A stretch of DNA of 64,000 nt from assembly GCF_036320965.1 (NCBI RefSeq), contig NC_092276.1, forward strand, positions 4,186,501 to 4,250,500, read 5' to 3'. The position numbers were made by a program, and so were the translations under genes. The stretch comes from Panulirus ornatus. Its lineage: Eukaryota; Arthropoda; Malacostraca; Decapoda; Palinuridae. Of the stretch, positions 31,291 to 46,015 are shown in pieces. Below the pieces are notes generated by a model. That model had not been told where the DNA came from. It was given only the letters and a program-made list of their open reading frames with translations, and did not search any database. Position 1 is the stretch's first letter. Each line of letters opens with the position of its first letter.

Positions 31291-33141
31291 GAGAACAGGA
31301 AGTGGTCACCTTGCATGACATTTACACCCGTGGGCGCCGTCCTGCCCTTGGAACAGGGGGGATAGTTGGGATGCGAGGAGCATGGGATGGTGTACATACC
31401 AGGGCAGGTCCTAGCAGGGGCAGTCCGAGCGATAATAACTCTTCAGATAAGAGATGATGACACTGAAGCTGCGGGAGTTACTGATTTAAGATGATACAGA
31501 CTGCATCTCGCTGACTCCGGGGATTCATTGTATCCTGACGAAGAATGCGTAATTGGCTCAAACACCGAGCACGTTGTGAGGACGAAAAACATTTGCCATC
31601 ACGTACACGATCACTTTGAGCCCTGGTTATTAGAGACGTGCGTGCAGCCATTCCCCCACGACTGTCATTAACCCATTAATTGGAGATGTTTTTTTTTCTC
31701 TCTCTCTCTCGCCAGCATCATAATAGGTCTCGACCTGTTTGGTATGATATTGAAACATCTCAACCTCGTGACATTGAACCAGATCTACCCAAAACCATCA
31801 TACCTAATAAGATCTTAACTAGATCCCTTAGAATGTCCTCCTTTCACGGTTATTAAACCCCCACCCCCCCACCCCCGCATTGTAGCTAATCTACCTTGTT
31901 ACGTCGCGTCACGGGACGTAACGAGCGCTGTTACGGCCCCCACTGAACAGGGTGTGACTTTGGAATCTCGATGAATATGTTGGGTGTGAATGGAATTAAG
32001 AAAGATCACGTGAGTACAGCAACAATTATTTATCAGATTTATGTATGAGGGTGTTTTCTGAGTCGTGAGTACCTCCTGTAATAGAAATGTAGTGTATTTG
32101 TGGGTGTGTTAGAAGGAACGCCAGAGAGTATGGAGTGGGGTGGGAGGTTTGCCCAGGCGTGATGCCCTGTGGGACCTCATTAGTGTAGTGACGTGTTGGG
32201 GGTGCAGCTGTGTGAGGTCGTGACCTCCCTCCACCATCGCTGCCAATGTTTTTTTGACCCCAACACCTGACACCTGTCGCCTGCACCCACTCACGGAGTT
32301 GTTGATCTAATTTACGTGTAAACTTTATCAGTAAGACCGAGTAAACCACATTGTTTACAATGAGTGTACCTTGTCACTGATTCCGGGTAAACTTTAACAG
32401 CAGCCAGTATACCTTATTCAGCGCTATTTAACCTTATCATTACGGTCTTGTAGACCTTGCTATTATTAGTACAACTGAATTCCAACAGTTACAAGCAGCT
32501 GGGTACTATCATGGCTGTTTGTGATAGTGGATGAGAACGGAAACTTATGGTATTATTAGGGTAGGAGTATAAGATCGTACAGGTTTATTAGAGAGGAAGA
32601 GCTGGATGTAAACTAATGGTAAACCATATAATGTAGGAGTAAACCACGTCAATGAGGTCGAGTTAACCTAATAACGTTAATTGGGGTTGATTATTGGGTT
32701 GATGGAGATCAGTATCAGGATTAGGTATCAGGGCAAAAGTAGAATATCCACGTTGATGAGGAGGTCAGTGTTGGAGGTAAACACGAAGACATCAACCCCC
32801 TCCACACTCTAGGCTTCATCTTGCCGCTGAGCTTCGGCCAGACTCCACCTCATTCACACATTTTTCACGGCCACGATACCCCAATATCCGCCCCTCGCCG
32901 CCGGCAATCCCGCTGCTGCGGACGGCGCTTCCGCCGGGTTAATATGTATCATCCTACCCACTTCGTTACCACCACCAGCAGGAGGAGCTCAGGAGTCGAA
33001 GTGAGCCATCTGGTCCTGCGCTCGAGCCGGTCTTCTTGTGATCCAGCAGGATTATGCTGGTTTAGAATTCCAGCCAGGGTTTGCTTTTTACCGTAGACCT
33101 CTGGTTCTTGTTTGCTTGTAATTCCTGTGCGTTCAGGTGAG

Positions 33142-33143
<2 letters not shown>
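31291..33143. other. Non-coding stretch with AT-rich decayed repeat
   Basis: 32320-32660 has recurring words such as gtaaacc, agtataccttat and ggagtaaacc that suggest a very old tandem array. No gene is supported. Confidence 0.4.

Positions 33144-33176
<33 letters not shown>
33144..33176. repeat. (GT)n microsatellite
   Basis: Perfect GT run of about 33 bp. Confidence 0.96.
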
Positions 33177-33177
<1 letters not shown>

Positions 33178-33529
33178 CTTTTACTATATTGTGGCATATT
33201 TTTAACGCGTCTCCAGCTGACCGCCACATCCTCCACCGCACCTAATATACTTTTACCTCCTCCGTAACATATGCTGTTCGTTGCTTCTCGGGGAATTGAT
33301 GTACACCACCGTCATGCAATGTGCTGTTTTGGACTGCCTCCCCTAAAAAAAAGATGGTATCGTCCGCATTTTATAATTGGTGGGCGCCTTGCAGCGTCGT
33401 TGTGCATCACAGAATTAAGTTGAAGACTGTCGGTGAATTGGTATCTTTACGTGACGGCCATGTGCGATGAGTTATGTTGGCAAAGTAAGATGTAGAATAC
33501 GTGCTGAGATCCCAGTACTGATAGTGGTG

Positions 33530-34330
33530 ATAGATGAGGTGCTGGACTTCAGGTAAACCTTGGGGTAGAGTTAGGTTTGGATCAGTGTGGTAGAGACTTA
33601 GTTGGTTGGTGTTGTGGGTCGGCGTTGGAGGAGGTAGTTGCTGGATAAGCTCATGAGAAGGACTGAGTCGTATTGAGGGGAGACGAATTAATGTCGTGGA
33701 GAAAAGTTTTAGATACTAATGCAGAGAGTTGATAGTTTTATGGATAAAATGCCAGTCTCTGTGGAGGATTAATGTAAGGTAGTATCTGTGGGGTGGGGAG
33801 TTATTCTGTAGTGGAAAGGTGATGAAGTAATGTAGGGGAGGTTATAACTGATCATTGTAGGGGAGGAGTGTTGGATTAGCTTAAGGGAGACGAGATTGAT
33901 CTACTGTGGTGGACAGGTGGATGAATCACTGTGAGGGAGAGGTGAGGGGTCAACGTTGGGGAGGTTGTGGATGAGAGGTAGCAGCAAGTTATTGTGATGG
34001 GTCAGTATAGGGGAGTGGATGTCATTCAGGTGGGGAGAGACGTATTGGATCATTATGTTGGACAGAGATCAGCGTGGTGGAGAGATGGTTGATCAGTGTG
34101 ATGGGGGAGAGGTTGATCATTGGGATGATCAATGTGGTGGGGAGATGGTTCTTCGTTATACTGGAGGAGTGGTGGATGCGTGGTAGAGATCACGTCCTCA
34201 GCTTGGTGAAGGTGGTGAGGTTGTTGCCCTCAAGTGGAAAAATAGTGGATCAGTGGAATGAAGGGTTGGTGAGTCATACTCAGTGGAAGAAATGCAGAAC
34301 GTTGTGTCGAGGATGTTCCATGCATGTAGG
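33530..34330. repeat. Purine-rich degenerate minisatellite, unit about 22-34 bp
   Basis: Variants of ggttgatcagtgtgatgggg plus gaga recur, best preserved at 34060-34180 and increasingly diverged upstream. The + strand is G-rich throughout. Confidence 0.55.
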
Positions 34331-34866
34331 GGAGACTGACGAAATGATCAAACGCTTTTAAAGTTAGAGACATGATCTGTAAGGTAATGGTTATGATGAC
34401 GGCTCTCAGACTGTCGCCGATGGTAAGCCAGCTTTTAAACCAGTGGAGTCGTAGGTAACGGTTGCTGGGGAAGTGTCGTTTTGATCGGGCTCAGTGGGAC
34501 GGTCTTATTGTCGCTGCCTTCACCGTCCTTCCACTGTTGTATCCCATCTTGACACACAAGTGTATGGGAAGGACACAAAACAGAAGACCTGTTGGTCTCT
34601 TGACTAGTTTTATCTGCTGGAGGTGCAGTAATAGTATCCTGGACCCCTAATCTGTGTAATTTAAGATAGGATTGTAGAGCACAGGGCTCCTTCCCACCCA
34701 CCGCAATACAGGGAGACGTGGCAGTAAATCAGAAGACCCCTCCGCACTCAAGAGGATAGATAGGGTCAGGATAGTAAAGCAGAAGGGTCCTCTTTACCTC
34801 CCTCCCCCCCTCCACTCCTCCAGCTTATCAGCTGGCGGGAAGATGGCTTTGAAGGAGCACCACATG

Positions 34867-34950
<84 letters not shown>
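34867..34950. repeat. Compound (GT)n(AT)n microsatellite
   Basis: GT run at 34867-34880 followed by AT run at 34881-34950. Confidence 0.97.
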
Positions 34951-34952
<2 letters not shown>

Positions 34953-35566
34953 ACATGGAAGTTTTATAGGGGATTGGCAGATCGGGCCCTCCGTGATCCC
35001 GTCTGCTCGCTCCCGCGTAAGGCATTGTCCAGTGGTATAACCACTCACCGCCGTTATTTTTCCTTCTTCATAACTCCCATATTGCCGGCGCAACCTTCAC
35101 ACTGAACTCTCTATAACTTATTTTTCCGAAAATATGTCACGGCCCAGTAGCTGGCAATTTATATCCTGCCAAGGAAATGGATGAATTACAGGCTGCTGTG
35201 TATGGGGAGGAGGGGTTGTGGGTTAATCGTCGTGCGTTTGGCAACGGCCACGGCGTGACTATAGACCTATAACAAGATCACGTTTTTTATGTGGATGATA
35301 AATGGAAAACTTTAGCCGAGTGTAACACAAGCGGCCCCGCCTGGTTCTGGGCATATAGTGCACTTCCCGCTCAGTGTTATAGTTTCCGCTCCATCACATT
35401 TACTCTCCATCCCGTCTCATTTGTACCTCCAGTACCAGTACACGCAACACATTCCCCATTCCTTCCCGTCACACTCACTTCCGTCATTGGGACTCCTCGA
35501 CCCCGTCAAATAAAGGGTTTCCCCGCTTCTTTAGCACAAAGATCTGCACTGCTCCCCCCCCCCCCT

Positions 35567-35568
<2 letters not shown>

Positions 35569-35628
<60 letters not shown>
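35569..35628. repeat. C-run followed by (CA)n microsatellite
   Basis: A C-rich run at about 35554-35565 is followed by a perfect CA run. Confidence 0.97.
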
Positions 35629-35633
<5 letters not shown>

Positions 35634-37217
35634 ATGAAATAAAACGTTAAATATAAATGTTGTGAGCATTCAGTGCCATAAACATTCAGTGTCATAAACT
35701 TCATTTGATAAAAGTATGAGATACTATGAGCCAACCGTAGGCAAATTTCAAGATCTCACTTAGATAAGATACCTGCCAAAAGTTCCTTTGATCAGCTTGT
35801 TCGTGTTGGACAACATGGTCTTGCAAGGGCGTGTAGACGGAGGGGCCTACATGGTGTGGGCGAAGAAGTTGGCCTTTTGGCGTTTTGGTAGATAGCATGG
35901 GGTGGAGATGGTGGGGCTGTGTTGGTGCTCCGTGGGATGAAGCTGTCACTAGCGATCAGCTTTGCTTAGTGCCGTCCAGTTGTGTGTAGATACCGCACAC
36001 GCACAAGTGGGTCAGCACGTGCGATCAGCTTGTTCTTGTTACTTCACTCTACCTCCGTCGCAGGACATCCGTCGGGTCTCCAGTTATGAGAGGTAGAGAT
36101 CACGCCCTCGGGCGTGAATGTCGGGAAGACTATTCCCTCGGAGACTAAAATCCAATGATAGGTATGGCCTCTCAGTCACTACAGTCCTTCTTCAAGTGAA
36201 TACGTTGAGCAGTAGCGAGTGACGAATCATGGGAACCTCTCCCATCGAGGAGAGGAACAGTAAGGCAGCTCGCTACGGCGTCCCCCTAACCACATCATTA
36301 TAATCTTCATCACCCAAGTATCCGGTCGACGGGTTAAGCCGCGCGCCGCAGCAATCGGAAACTCATAAGGCACTTAGTGAAGCCGTAGCCCAGGAGGCCG
36401 GGTTACGTCCCAGGGGTGGGGATGGTGGTGGATGTCTAGTCAGCCCTTCGGGGACTTCCACCACCATCGCTCTTGTGCAGGCGCACGAGCAGCGGTTAGT
36501 GGAGGAACCCTCCGTCGTGCTGAACGCCGGAGGAGCGTTCTTAGCTTCGTCCCATTCACATGCCAGAGCAATCTTGAAGTTTTTTAGAGTATCGACGTGT
36601 TTGTTTCTCCAGTGATGTTGACGCTTCCATGTTTCGCATCGTAATTTGTCTTGCTTGGGTCACGGTACTGTCGGATGGTCGGGGTCTGACATCCGCTTAC
36701 GTTGCACCGGGAGACCATCCCTCTTATTTTGACCCGCGTCTCCCCTTCTCCCGAACTCTGAAGAACAGCATTGTTGATGATAAAGAAAAATGTGTCGCTC
36801 CGAGCTGCCGTTGTATCTGGTCGGCCATATTTCTTGAGGCCTGACGTCGGCAGTTCTCCCCCCAAATATAATCGGGCCCTCATAAGGCAATTTGGGGCGA
36901 CCCTCTCAGGTGGCGGAAAGGTGGCGGGAAGGGGAGAGAAAAGCTGGAAGGGATATGGGAGCGAGGGAGACATCTCTCCCTCCCTCCTTTCCCTGGCTGG
37001 AATAGTCCTCCACTGCCTCATTTCGTTCTGGTAGATTAATATCGTTTGGTTGCTTCTCGAAGGGCAGTCTGTACTAGTGACGATGGAAGTGGCACAACAA
37101 TGGTATTTGTGGCGTAGTTAGTACGTGGCGGGACGTTAGCTGGGATGGTGGTTGATTGGTGGTGAGATCCATTGCAGTGTTGCTCCGCCTATGTATGTGC
37201 AGTGTCTATACTCCTGT

Positions 37218-37218
<1 letters not shown>
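35629..37218. other. Non-coding stretch
   Basis: Holds a small direct repeat (cattcagtgccataaa / cattcagtgtcataaa at about 35668-35700) and the hairpin at 36421-36468 listed separately. No gene is supported. Confidence 0.4.
36421..36468. repeat. Inverted repeat (12-bp perfect arms)
   Basis: gatggtggtgga (36421-36432) is the exact reverse complement of tccaccaccatc (36457-36468). The 24-base loop can itself pair (agtc with gact and ccc with ggg around ttc). Confidence 0.7.

Positions 37219-37265
<47 letters not shown>
37219..37265. repeat. (AC)n microsatellite
   Basis: Perfect AC run of about 47 bp abutting the SINE at 37270. Confidence 0.97.
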
Positions 37266-37266
<1 letters not shown>

Positions 37267-37440
37267 GTAGCTTATGCCAGGTACCTGTTTTTTTATCGAC
37301 TGTCCTCTAGGGGGATGAACACCAGGGTAGACTTTGGGCAGGCATCCGCCGACCAGGACTCGAACCGACGCGGGTATGATCCCAGCTGGCCCGTGCGCAC
37401 GTGATGGTCAGTAACACTAACAGCTACACCGCGGAGGTGT
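37266..37440 (-). mobile_element. tRNA-derived SINE, copy 2 with both pol III boxes
   Basis: On the minus strand an A-box-like stretch, ggtgtagctgttagtg (about 37415-37430), is followed about 50 bp on by a B box, ggttcgagtcc (37356-37366). Downstream blocks gttcatccccct, gtcgata and gtacctgg match copy 1 at 10.3 kb in order. The 3' end abuts the AC microsatellite at 37219-37265. tRNA-derived SINEs carry internal pol III promoters of this form. Confidence 0.6.
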
Positions 37441-37478
37441 TTGTGTGTGTAAAATACAAGAATGAAGAACGGTTTATT

Positions 37479-37479
<1 letters not shown>

Positions 37480-37570
<91 letters not shown>
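37480..37570. repeat. (AG)n microsatellite
   Basis: Perfect AG run of about 91 bp. It is the only long purine-strand dinucleotide tract on the + strand. Confidence 0.97.
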
Positions 37571-37572
<2 letters not shown>

Positions 37573-38059
37573 TAAAGATTCGACTGGTCCTAGCCTGGCG
37601 TGGTCTCAATGCATGACAATCCGTCCCATGCCTTCATGCTCATCTGTGTGTATGCTGTTAATGTGGATTCATGGTGCAGGGCGTGTCTCCTGATAGTGTT
37701 GATGGTGTTGACGTGTGTAGCGATACAGTTGATGATGAAGGCATTGTGATGGCACGCATTACCGTGGGTGGTGTTGGTGTTTTTGTGTTGGTATGCGTTG
37801 GTGGTGAGGGTGTTTGTGTGTGTACAGAATAGTTATGGCGGTGTATCCGCCTAGTCGAGGTTAACAGTGCGTGTGAAAAGTCGCCTTAAGCGAGACTGTA
37901 TCAACGGGAGTATACAGAGTTCCGTCAAAGTACTTCTCACTCCATAAGAGTCCATCATTTCCCTGCTACTGGATGGAGCGCATCCTTTGATTGGCGGGGG
38001 GCTTCTTGTAACTCCAGGTTATTTTCAAGAGGGGTCTTATGGCAGTTGTAAACTATTGA

Positions 38060-38320
38060 TTTTATATATATTTAATTTTTTTTTTATACTATTCGCCATT
38101 TCCCGCATTTGCGAGGTAGCGTTAAGAACAAAGGACTGGGCCTTAGAGGGAAAATCCTCACCTGGCCTCCTTCTCTGTTCCTTCTTTTGGAAAATTAAAA
38201 AAAAACGAGAGGGGAGGATTTCCAGCCACCCACTCCCTCCCCTTTTAGTCGCCTTCTACGACACGCAGGGAATACGTGGGAAGTATTCTTTCTCCCCTAT
38301 CCCCAGGGATAATATTTAAT
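38060..38320. repeat. Interspersed repeat joined to a TA microsatellite
   Basis: A GC-moderate segment contains cgccatttcccgcatttgcgaggtagcg, then aaaattaaaaaaaaacgag, gggaggatttccagcc and gtcgccttctacgacacgca. AT-rich DNA lies on the left and a (TA)n run starts at 38328. I recall near-identical sequence as a high-copy repeat in decapod genomes; its class is unknown to me. Confidence 0.5.

Positions 38321-38327
<7 letters not shown>

Positions 38328-38407
<80 letters not shown>
38328..38407. repeat. (TA)n microsatellite
   Basis: Perfect TA run of about 80 bp. Confidence 0.97.
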
Positions 38408-38411
<4 letters not shown>

Positions 38412-38545
38412 GTTTTTTCATTGGTGTAATTTTCAGAGCGAGGGATAAGGGGAAATTACACCATGGAGGGACTAACAAAAACAGGGACTTTGATAAATAG
38501 ATGTAGATTCTGGTGGAAACACGTTTAGCAATTTCCTGGGCCCGG

Positions 38546-38549
<4 letters not shown>

Positions 38550-38615
<66 letters not shown>
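38550..38615. repeat. (CT)n microsatellite
   Basis: Perfect CT run of about 66 bp. Confidence 0.97.
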
Positions 38616-38616
<1 letters not shown>

Positions 38617-38776
38617 ACCCATGCTGGAGGCAGATCAGCAGGAGGCAACTCCTTCTGCGTCTGGCTGCCGTAGGTGTTCTTCTTGCTCGTAAAGGCTAGT
38701 GGAGGAGGGGGGGGGGGAGCAGGGGCTCCACCACCACCACCCATGTATCCCAGGCTGGTGTCGGTGAGATTTGTGC

Positions 38777-38778
<2 letters not shown>

Positions 38779-38814
<36 letters not shown>
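38779..38814. repeat. (GT)n microsatellite
   Basis: Perfect GT run of about 36 bp. Confidence 0.97.
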
Positions 38815-38815
<1 letters not shown>

Positions 38816-38952
38816 GTAAAGGGAAGAACAGGGAGGCGAGGGATTCATTACGGGCCCTTGACACTCCCATTTTAATATCATATGTTTGGGACTTCGGTAA
38901 TGGTGGTGGTTGTGTTGGCGAGGAACCCGTTTTCTGTTCTTTTAGTAGAGAG

Positions 38953-38955
<3 letters not shown>

Positions 38956-39005
<50 letters not shown>
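38956..39005. repeat. (GT)n microsatellite
   Basis: Perfect GT run of about 50 bp. Confidence 0.97.
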
Positions 39006-39007
<2 letters not shown>

Positions 39008-39184
39008 ATATTTTCGCTTACAAAGACGTGTGTACCTGTGTAAGTATTTTTTGTGGATGTGTTTGTGTCTGCCCCTTCCTATTTCTGATGGTTTGGACAT
39101 TCAGTGTGTTTGTAGTTGCAATCTTGCTGCATTCGTCTGTTACTGCCGTTTATGAAGTTAAAAATAAACGTGTGGTGTTGGTGC

Positions 39185-39188
<4 letters not shown>

Positions 39189-39245
<57 letters not shown>
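39189..39245. repeat. (GT)n microsatellite
   Basis: Perfect GT run of about 57 bp, the third GT tract within 470 bp. Confidence 0.97.
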
Positions 39246-39246
<1 letters not shown>

Positions 39247-39508
39247 TGGCGAATCATGTTGAGAACACGTACCCTCACAGTCCTGTGTGCCTGATGGAAG
39301 GTTCGTGTAGCCGTGGCGAGTGGAGCGAAGATGGGCGAATTTGTCCAGCCATATGTCGCCTGGCCGAGCCACTGGGACGGGGAGGAGGGGAAGGCAGCAA
39401 GAGTCAGGGTTTGGGCTGTAATTACGGCAGATCAAGCCATTAGGGGTGAATCTGGGCATTAGTTCCTATGAGGAGTCGTTACTGTCCTGCCACATATTGT
39501 TCCCCTCA

Positions 39509-39509
<1 letters not shown>

Positions 39510-39570
<61 letters not shown>
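39510..39570. repeat. (AC)n microsatellite
   Basis: Perfect AC run of about 61 bp. Confidence 0.97.
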
Positions 39571-39572
<2 letters not shown>

Positions 39573-39827
39573 AGGGGAGTGAGAGGCGGGGAAGATTACA
39601 TCAGATTACATGATTTCAAATGTTGGTCTGATACAGGGTTGATGGTGTTCATCCCAAGTAAATGTATAGTAATTAGGATGGGTCAGAATGAATGAAGGCC
39701 TCAGTATAAGTATAATCTTGCAGCAAATGAGCTTCGGGAATCCTGTGTGTGAGAGAGACTTGGACATTATCCCTGACCTTTCGCCATAGTCCTAACCTCG
39801 GAGAATAGTTAAGGAGACAAAGTATTT

Positions 39828-40200
39828 GTGTTTGCAAATATGAGAACTGCATTCAGGTTTTTGGTTAAGCTGTTCATTTCGTACTCGAAGTCACCACCAG
39901 GATGTGCTTTTCAAGTTTTGTTTATTGCACTTCATAAAGCAAGTGAGCTAGTAGGGGAGGTCCAGAGGAGAGCAACAAAGATGATACTAGAATCAAGAGA
40001 ACTGAGTTGAGGCGAAGGCTTAAAACCTTAGATGTTTGCCCTACGGGGAAGAAAGAAAAATGGGGGAAGACCTGACCAGATTCCTCAAAACTATCAGAAA
40101 AACGAAACAGAATTCAAACCACTTACGTGATTACGTCTTTTATTTAAGATAATACAGGGATCAGTCTCCTGATGGCGACTACATATTTTGAATCACGTGG
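39828..40200 (+). pseudogene. Non-LTR retrotransposon reverse-transcriptase remnant (C-terminal part)
   Basis: The + strand encodes, with at least two frame changes, GEVQRRATKMILESREL (39952-40005 region), then RRRLKTLDV in another frame, then ERKMGEDLTRFLKTIRKTKQ in a third, with stops in each. The order E.VQRRATK...LR.LSY..RL+.L.L..L..RR.RGDLI..FK is typical of the C-terminal side of LINE reverse transcriptases. The catalytic FADD block is absent, so this is a dead 5'-truncated copy. It lies about 550 bp before the first plexin exon, in the same direction. Confidence 0.6.
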
Positions 40201-40545
40201 ACCATGTATCACCTTGTAAGGTAATGTACTTTGTTAATTTTTTTATATACTTTAAGCGATAGTCTTTATTTCTCTGCCTGTCATTACTTGATACAGTAAG
40301 CTATGACTGAAGTATTTATGTAACTTCTTTAGTGAACTAATGTGAATTAAGGTAGATTTGTGTTTTCCTAATCATGATTATTTCTATTTGGAATTGGTAG
40401 GAAGACTTTACATTGTGATATATCTTCAGTCGAGGTGCTTGTGGTGGTGTGGGGTAAGTACAGACAGACATGTGCATTATTCGTGAGTGGATTTTGCCAA
40501 GATTATTTACAATTCTTTGACGTACCTACTTCATACAAAATGTCT

Positions 40546-40664
<119 letters not shown>

Positions 40665-40760
40665 CAGGTGATTGTGTTTAGTGTTTTAGAATATTCAGTT
40701 TTGATATGCCAGGACTGACCTTAATACCACTACTGATGGGGTTCTTGTCTCCTCCGGCAG

Positions 40761-40893
40761 GTGCACGGTGCAGTCGGCGTGCCAGAAGGCCACCTTCTCG
40801 TCGCCTCGCTGGCTCAGCTTCGGCTCTGGTCAGCAGTGTATCGACTTCGAGATGATCCTCCCTGACAGGCTCCCCGTCGACCAGATGGCTACG
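40761..40893 (+). CDS. Plexin, internal exon (end of PSI1 and start of IPT1), partial gene
   Basis: Plexins are single-pass membrane receptors for semaphorins, used in axon guidance and cell migration. The exon follows a pyrimidine-rich stretch ending in ggcag and stops before the consensus donor gtgagt. Its first base completes a split codon and it then encodes 44 residues, ending on a codon boundary. It starts with the last cysteines of a PSI domain (CTVQSACQKA), followed by a linker with WLSFGSGQQCIDF and the first IPT strand. The reading runs without a break into the exon at 50390 (DQMAT then VQLTIRTLPELP). From memory of the families, the W-L-S-F...C linker looks more like class B than class A plexins, but I cannot settle the class. 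The preceding exon, with the rest of PSI1 and the sema domain, is not recognisable upstream. Confidence 0.85.
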
Positions 40894-40910
40894 GTGAGTT
40901 ACTTCTAGCA

Positions 40911-43518
<2,608 letters not shown>

Positions 43519-43565
<47 letters not shown>
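43519..43565. repeat. (AC)n microsatellite
   Basis: Perfect AC run of about 47 bp. Confidence 0.97.
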
Positions 43566-43566
<1 letters not shown>

Positions 43567-44318
43567 TTATCATTCCCTCTAATTTCTCACTTTGTCATGA
43601 CCAGCAGTGCTGAGGCGTGTGTGGTGATGGAGGTAAGGACTACGGTGGATGCTGCAGTCGAGGGGCGCGACCCCTGATCGCCTGCTGGTGGTTGAGAGGG
43701 CGAGGGAGAAGGGACCAGATTTGCTCTGGATGAGGCGGAGGCAGGCGCTGTTAAGCTTCGCCGCTGGGTATTTAGCCTGACAGTCGGTAATTGTCCGATA
43801 AAGGGAATGATAATGTGAAAATTGCAACTTCCTCTGTAACTGTGGTAGCGGGAGCTTAACAAGCCTGGCCACAGGGAACGGTTACAACGGGAAAAGTGTA
43901 TTGTAAAGTCCATGTATTGTATCGTGAGTGTGTAGGTATTCTGTATGTACATACGTTTTGAGCGTGCATACCAGTTCTCTGTGTGTACAAAATCCCTTGT
44001 CTTCGCGTGTGTACACACCTTCGTCCACATGCACACCGTCATGCAGACTTATCCCTTGAATAACTGCACTCCCGGGAATGGAATGCAGCGGAACGGGTAA
44101 TGAGTAACCCGATAAGAAGCTTGCAGGACGTGCAAAACCACAGGAGGAGGGGAAGGAGTACATTTACTTCTGCAGGGACACTGTCCACATACGCCCACCA
44201 CCTGTCGGCTGGTTGGTAGGCGGGCCTCGGGGCGGTAATGTGGGAAGGGACGTTTGTGGGCGTGGGAGATGAGTAGCTGTTGGATGACACTGTGGGTAAT
44301 GGGTAAGAGAAGAACGTG

Positions 44319-44339
44319 GTGTGTGTGTGTGTGTGTGTG
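44319..44339. repeat. (GT)n microsatellite
   Basis: Perfect GT run of about 21 bp. Confidence 0.95.
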
Positions 44340-44529
44340 GAGGGTATAAGCCTGGGGCACCGGTCAACCCGCCCCTCAACACTCCAGAAATATTCCACTA
44401 TAATTTAAATTAATCAGACGTTGCCTTCAGAAGTCCCCCGGGCGAGGATTGTGTCGCACAACCGTACCCGCTGTCTGAGCTGCTGTCCCGCCTATTCCCT
44501 CACGTCCTACTCAGTAGGATGACTCTCCT

Positions 44530-45290
44530 TCCCTGATCCTTCCAGCTTTGGCTTTTGCCTCACCTTCCACCTTCCTCTTCCTCCTGTCAAGCCACCCATC
44601 GTCCAACATCACACAAACCATCATTTCTTTCTCGTCCTTATCCTCCCCTATCCCGTCCTTTACAGCCACCACCCACGACACCCACGACCACTTGTTTCAT
44701 CACTATTTTCTCCTCGCATTATTGCCTCTCTCCTTCCCTGATAGTTTGTTGTTCTCCACAGTTACCACATTATTCTCCCTTCCCACCACCTCTTCTAACT
44801 CACTTTTTCCCCCCTATCTCTTCTACTTCACACCACCTCGTTCTTTGCCACCGGCATCACCTCCTCCTCCTCCCCTGCCTCATGCTCCACCTCAGCGTCC
44901 TCAGGACCATCAAGCAGTGTCGCCACCACCAGTCACCTACTTCATCACCTCCCAGCTCTTGCCATCGCCACCATCACATCACGGAGGCTACAGCCTCCTC
45001 GGAAGCAGGGGGCCTCTCCTGTATACGATGTACTTGTGGCCACATTCATCTCCGGGATTTATTGGTGGTAAAAATTCTGAGGAATGTGAGCGGGCGTGTG
45101 AGGGAGTTATTGTGCATTTTACGAGCGGTCAGCAGCGTGGCGTTATTGTGGGCCTGCGATCTGTCCCGCAGACATGTCTTATTGTCCCGCCCGCCGCCGC
45201 TCCTGCGCCAATATTATACCAGCCCGTACTCCCCCACTCAACCCCCCCAGTCCCTCCATCCCCGCCGCCACCCTCTGCTTCAGGAGTGGC
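44530..45290. other. Pyrimidine-rich intronic domain
   Basis: The + strand is strongly C/T-rich and A/G-poor over about 750 bp. This opens a Ser/Pro-rich 272-residue frame that resembles no protein. Best read as low-complexity intron. Confidence 0.55.
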
Positions 45291-45854
45291 GTGGGAGATG
45301 AATCAAGAGAGGGGAGGACCAAGCTGGAAAGGGGGTGGGAAGAATGGGAGAGAAGTTGGAGGCTAAGAGAAGCATTCATAATGGAGGAAGACGACGTTAG
45401 AGGTGAGTTGGGGTGAGAGAGAGAGAGAGAAAGAGAAAGAGAATAAGGGAGAGTGCGATGAATAAATCTTGAACAAGGAAGTGAATGGAAGAAGGCAGTA
45501 ATTAGGCTGCAAGGGAGGGAGCTTCTTTTAGATTGATCTTAAATGTATTTGTGCTGGAGGGGAACGCTGAGGGGTAAACCCAGGAAGGGGAGAAGTTCTT
45601 AAAAAGGGGATTAAATGTTATCCCGTACCTGAGTAAATGGCCGAAGAAAGCTGAGGGTTGAGGGGGAGGAAGGTTGCAGATGTTCCCTGGAGAGAAACTG
45701 CTGTGAGGGGATGCTTACCGAAGACGAGATGCCGTTACCTCCTCCCCAACCACCAGCTAGGAGCGACCGTACCTCTTGCAGCACCAGTGCAGAGCTGCTG
45801 CACCTCTTGCAGCACAGATGAGCTAACACACCTCTTGGACAGCTAAGACAGCAG

Positions 45855-46015
45855 CCTGCTAGGTTCCAGGTCCATTACCTGCCGGGGTCCAAGTGCACAA
45901 CCTGCTAGGTTCCAGGTCCATTACCTGCTGGGGTTCAAGTCCACAGCCTACTGGGGTCCATGCCGACAGCCTGCTGGTGTCCAGGTCCACTTCCTGGTGG
46001 GGGCAGTCCACATCA
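45855..46015. repeat. 23-bp minisatellite, 7 copies
   Basis: Units start at 45855, 45878, 45901, 45924, 45947, 45970 and 45993, of the type cctgctggggtccaagtccacag. The first four alternate (tag-gttccag against ggg-gtccaag), giving a 46-bp higher-order period. Confidence 0.9.

Noticed and set aside
44548..45366. 272-residue Ser/Pro-rich + frame
   Set aside because: Composition artefact of a pyrimidine-rich intron segment between two plexin exons whose reading is already continuous.
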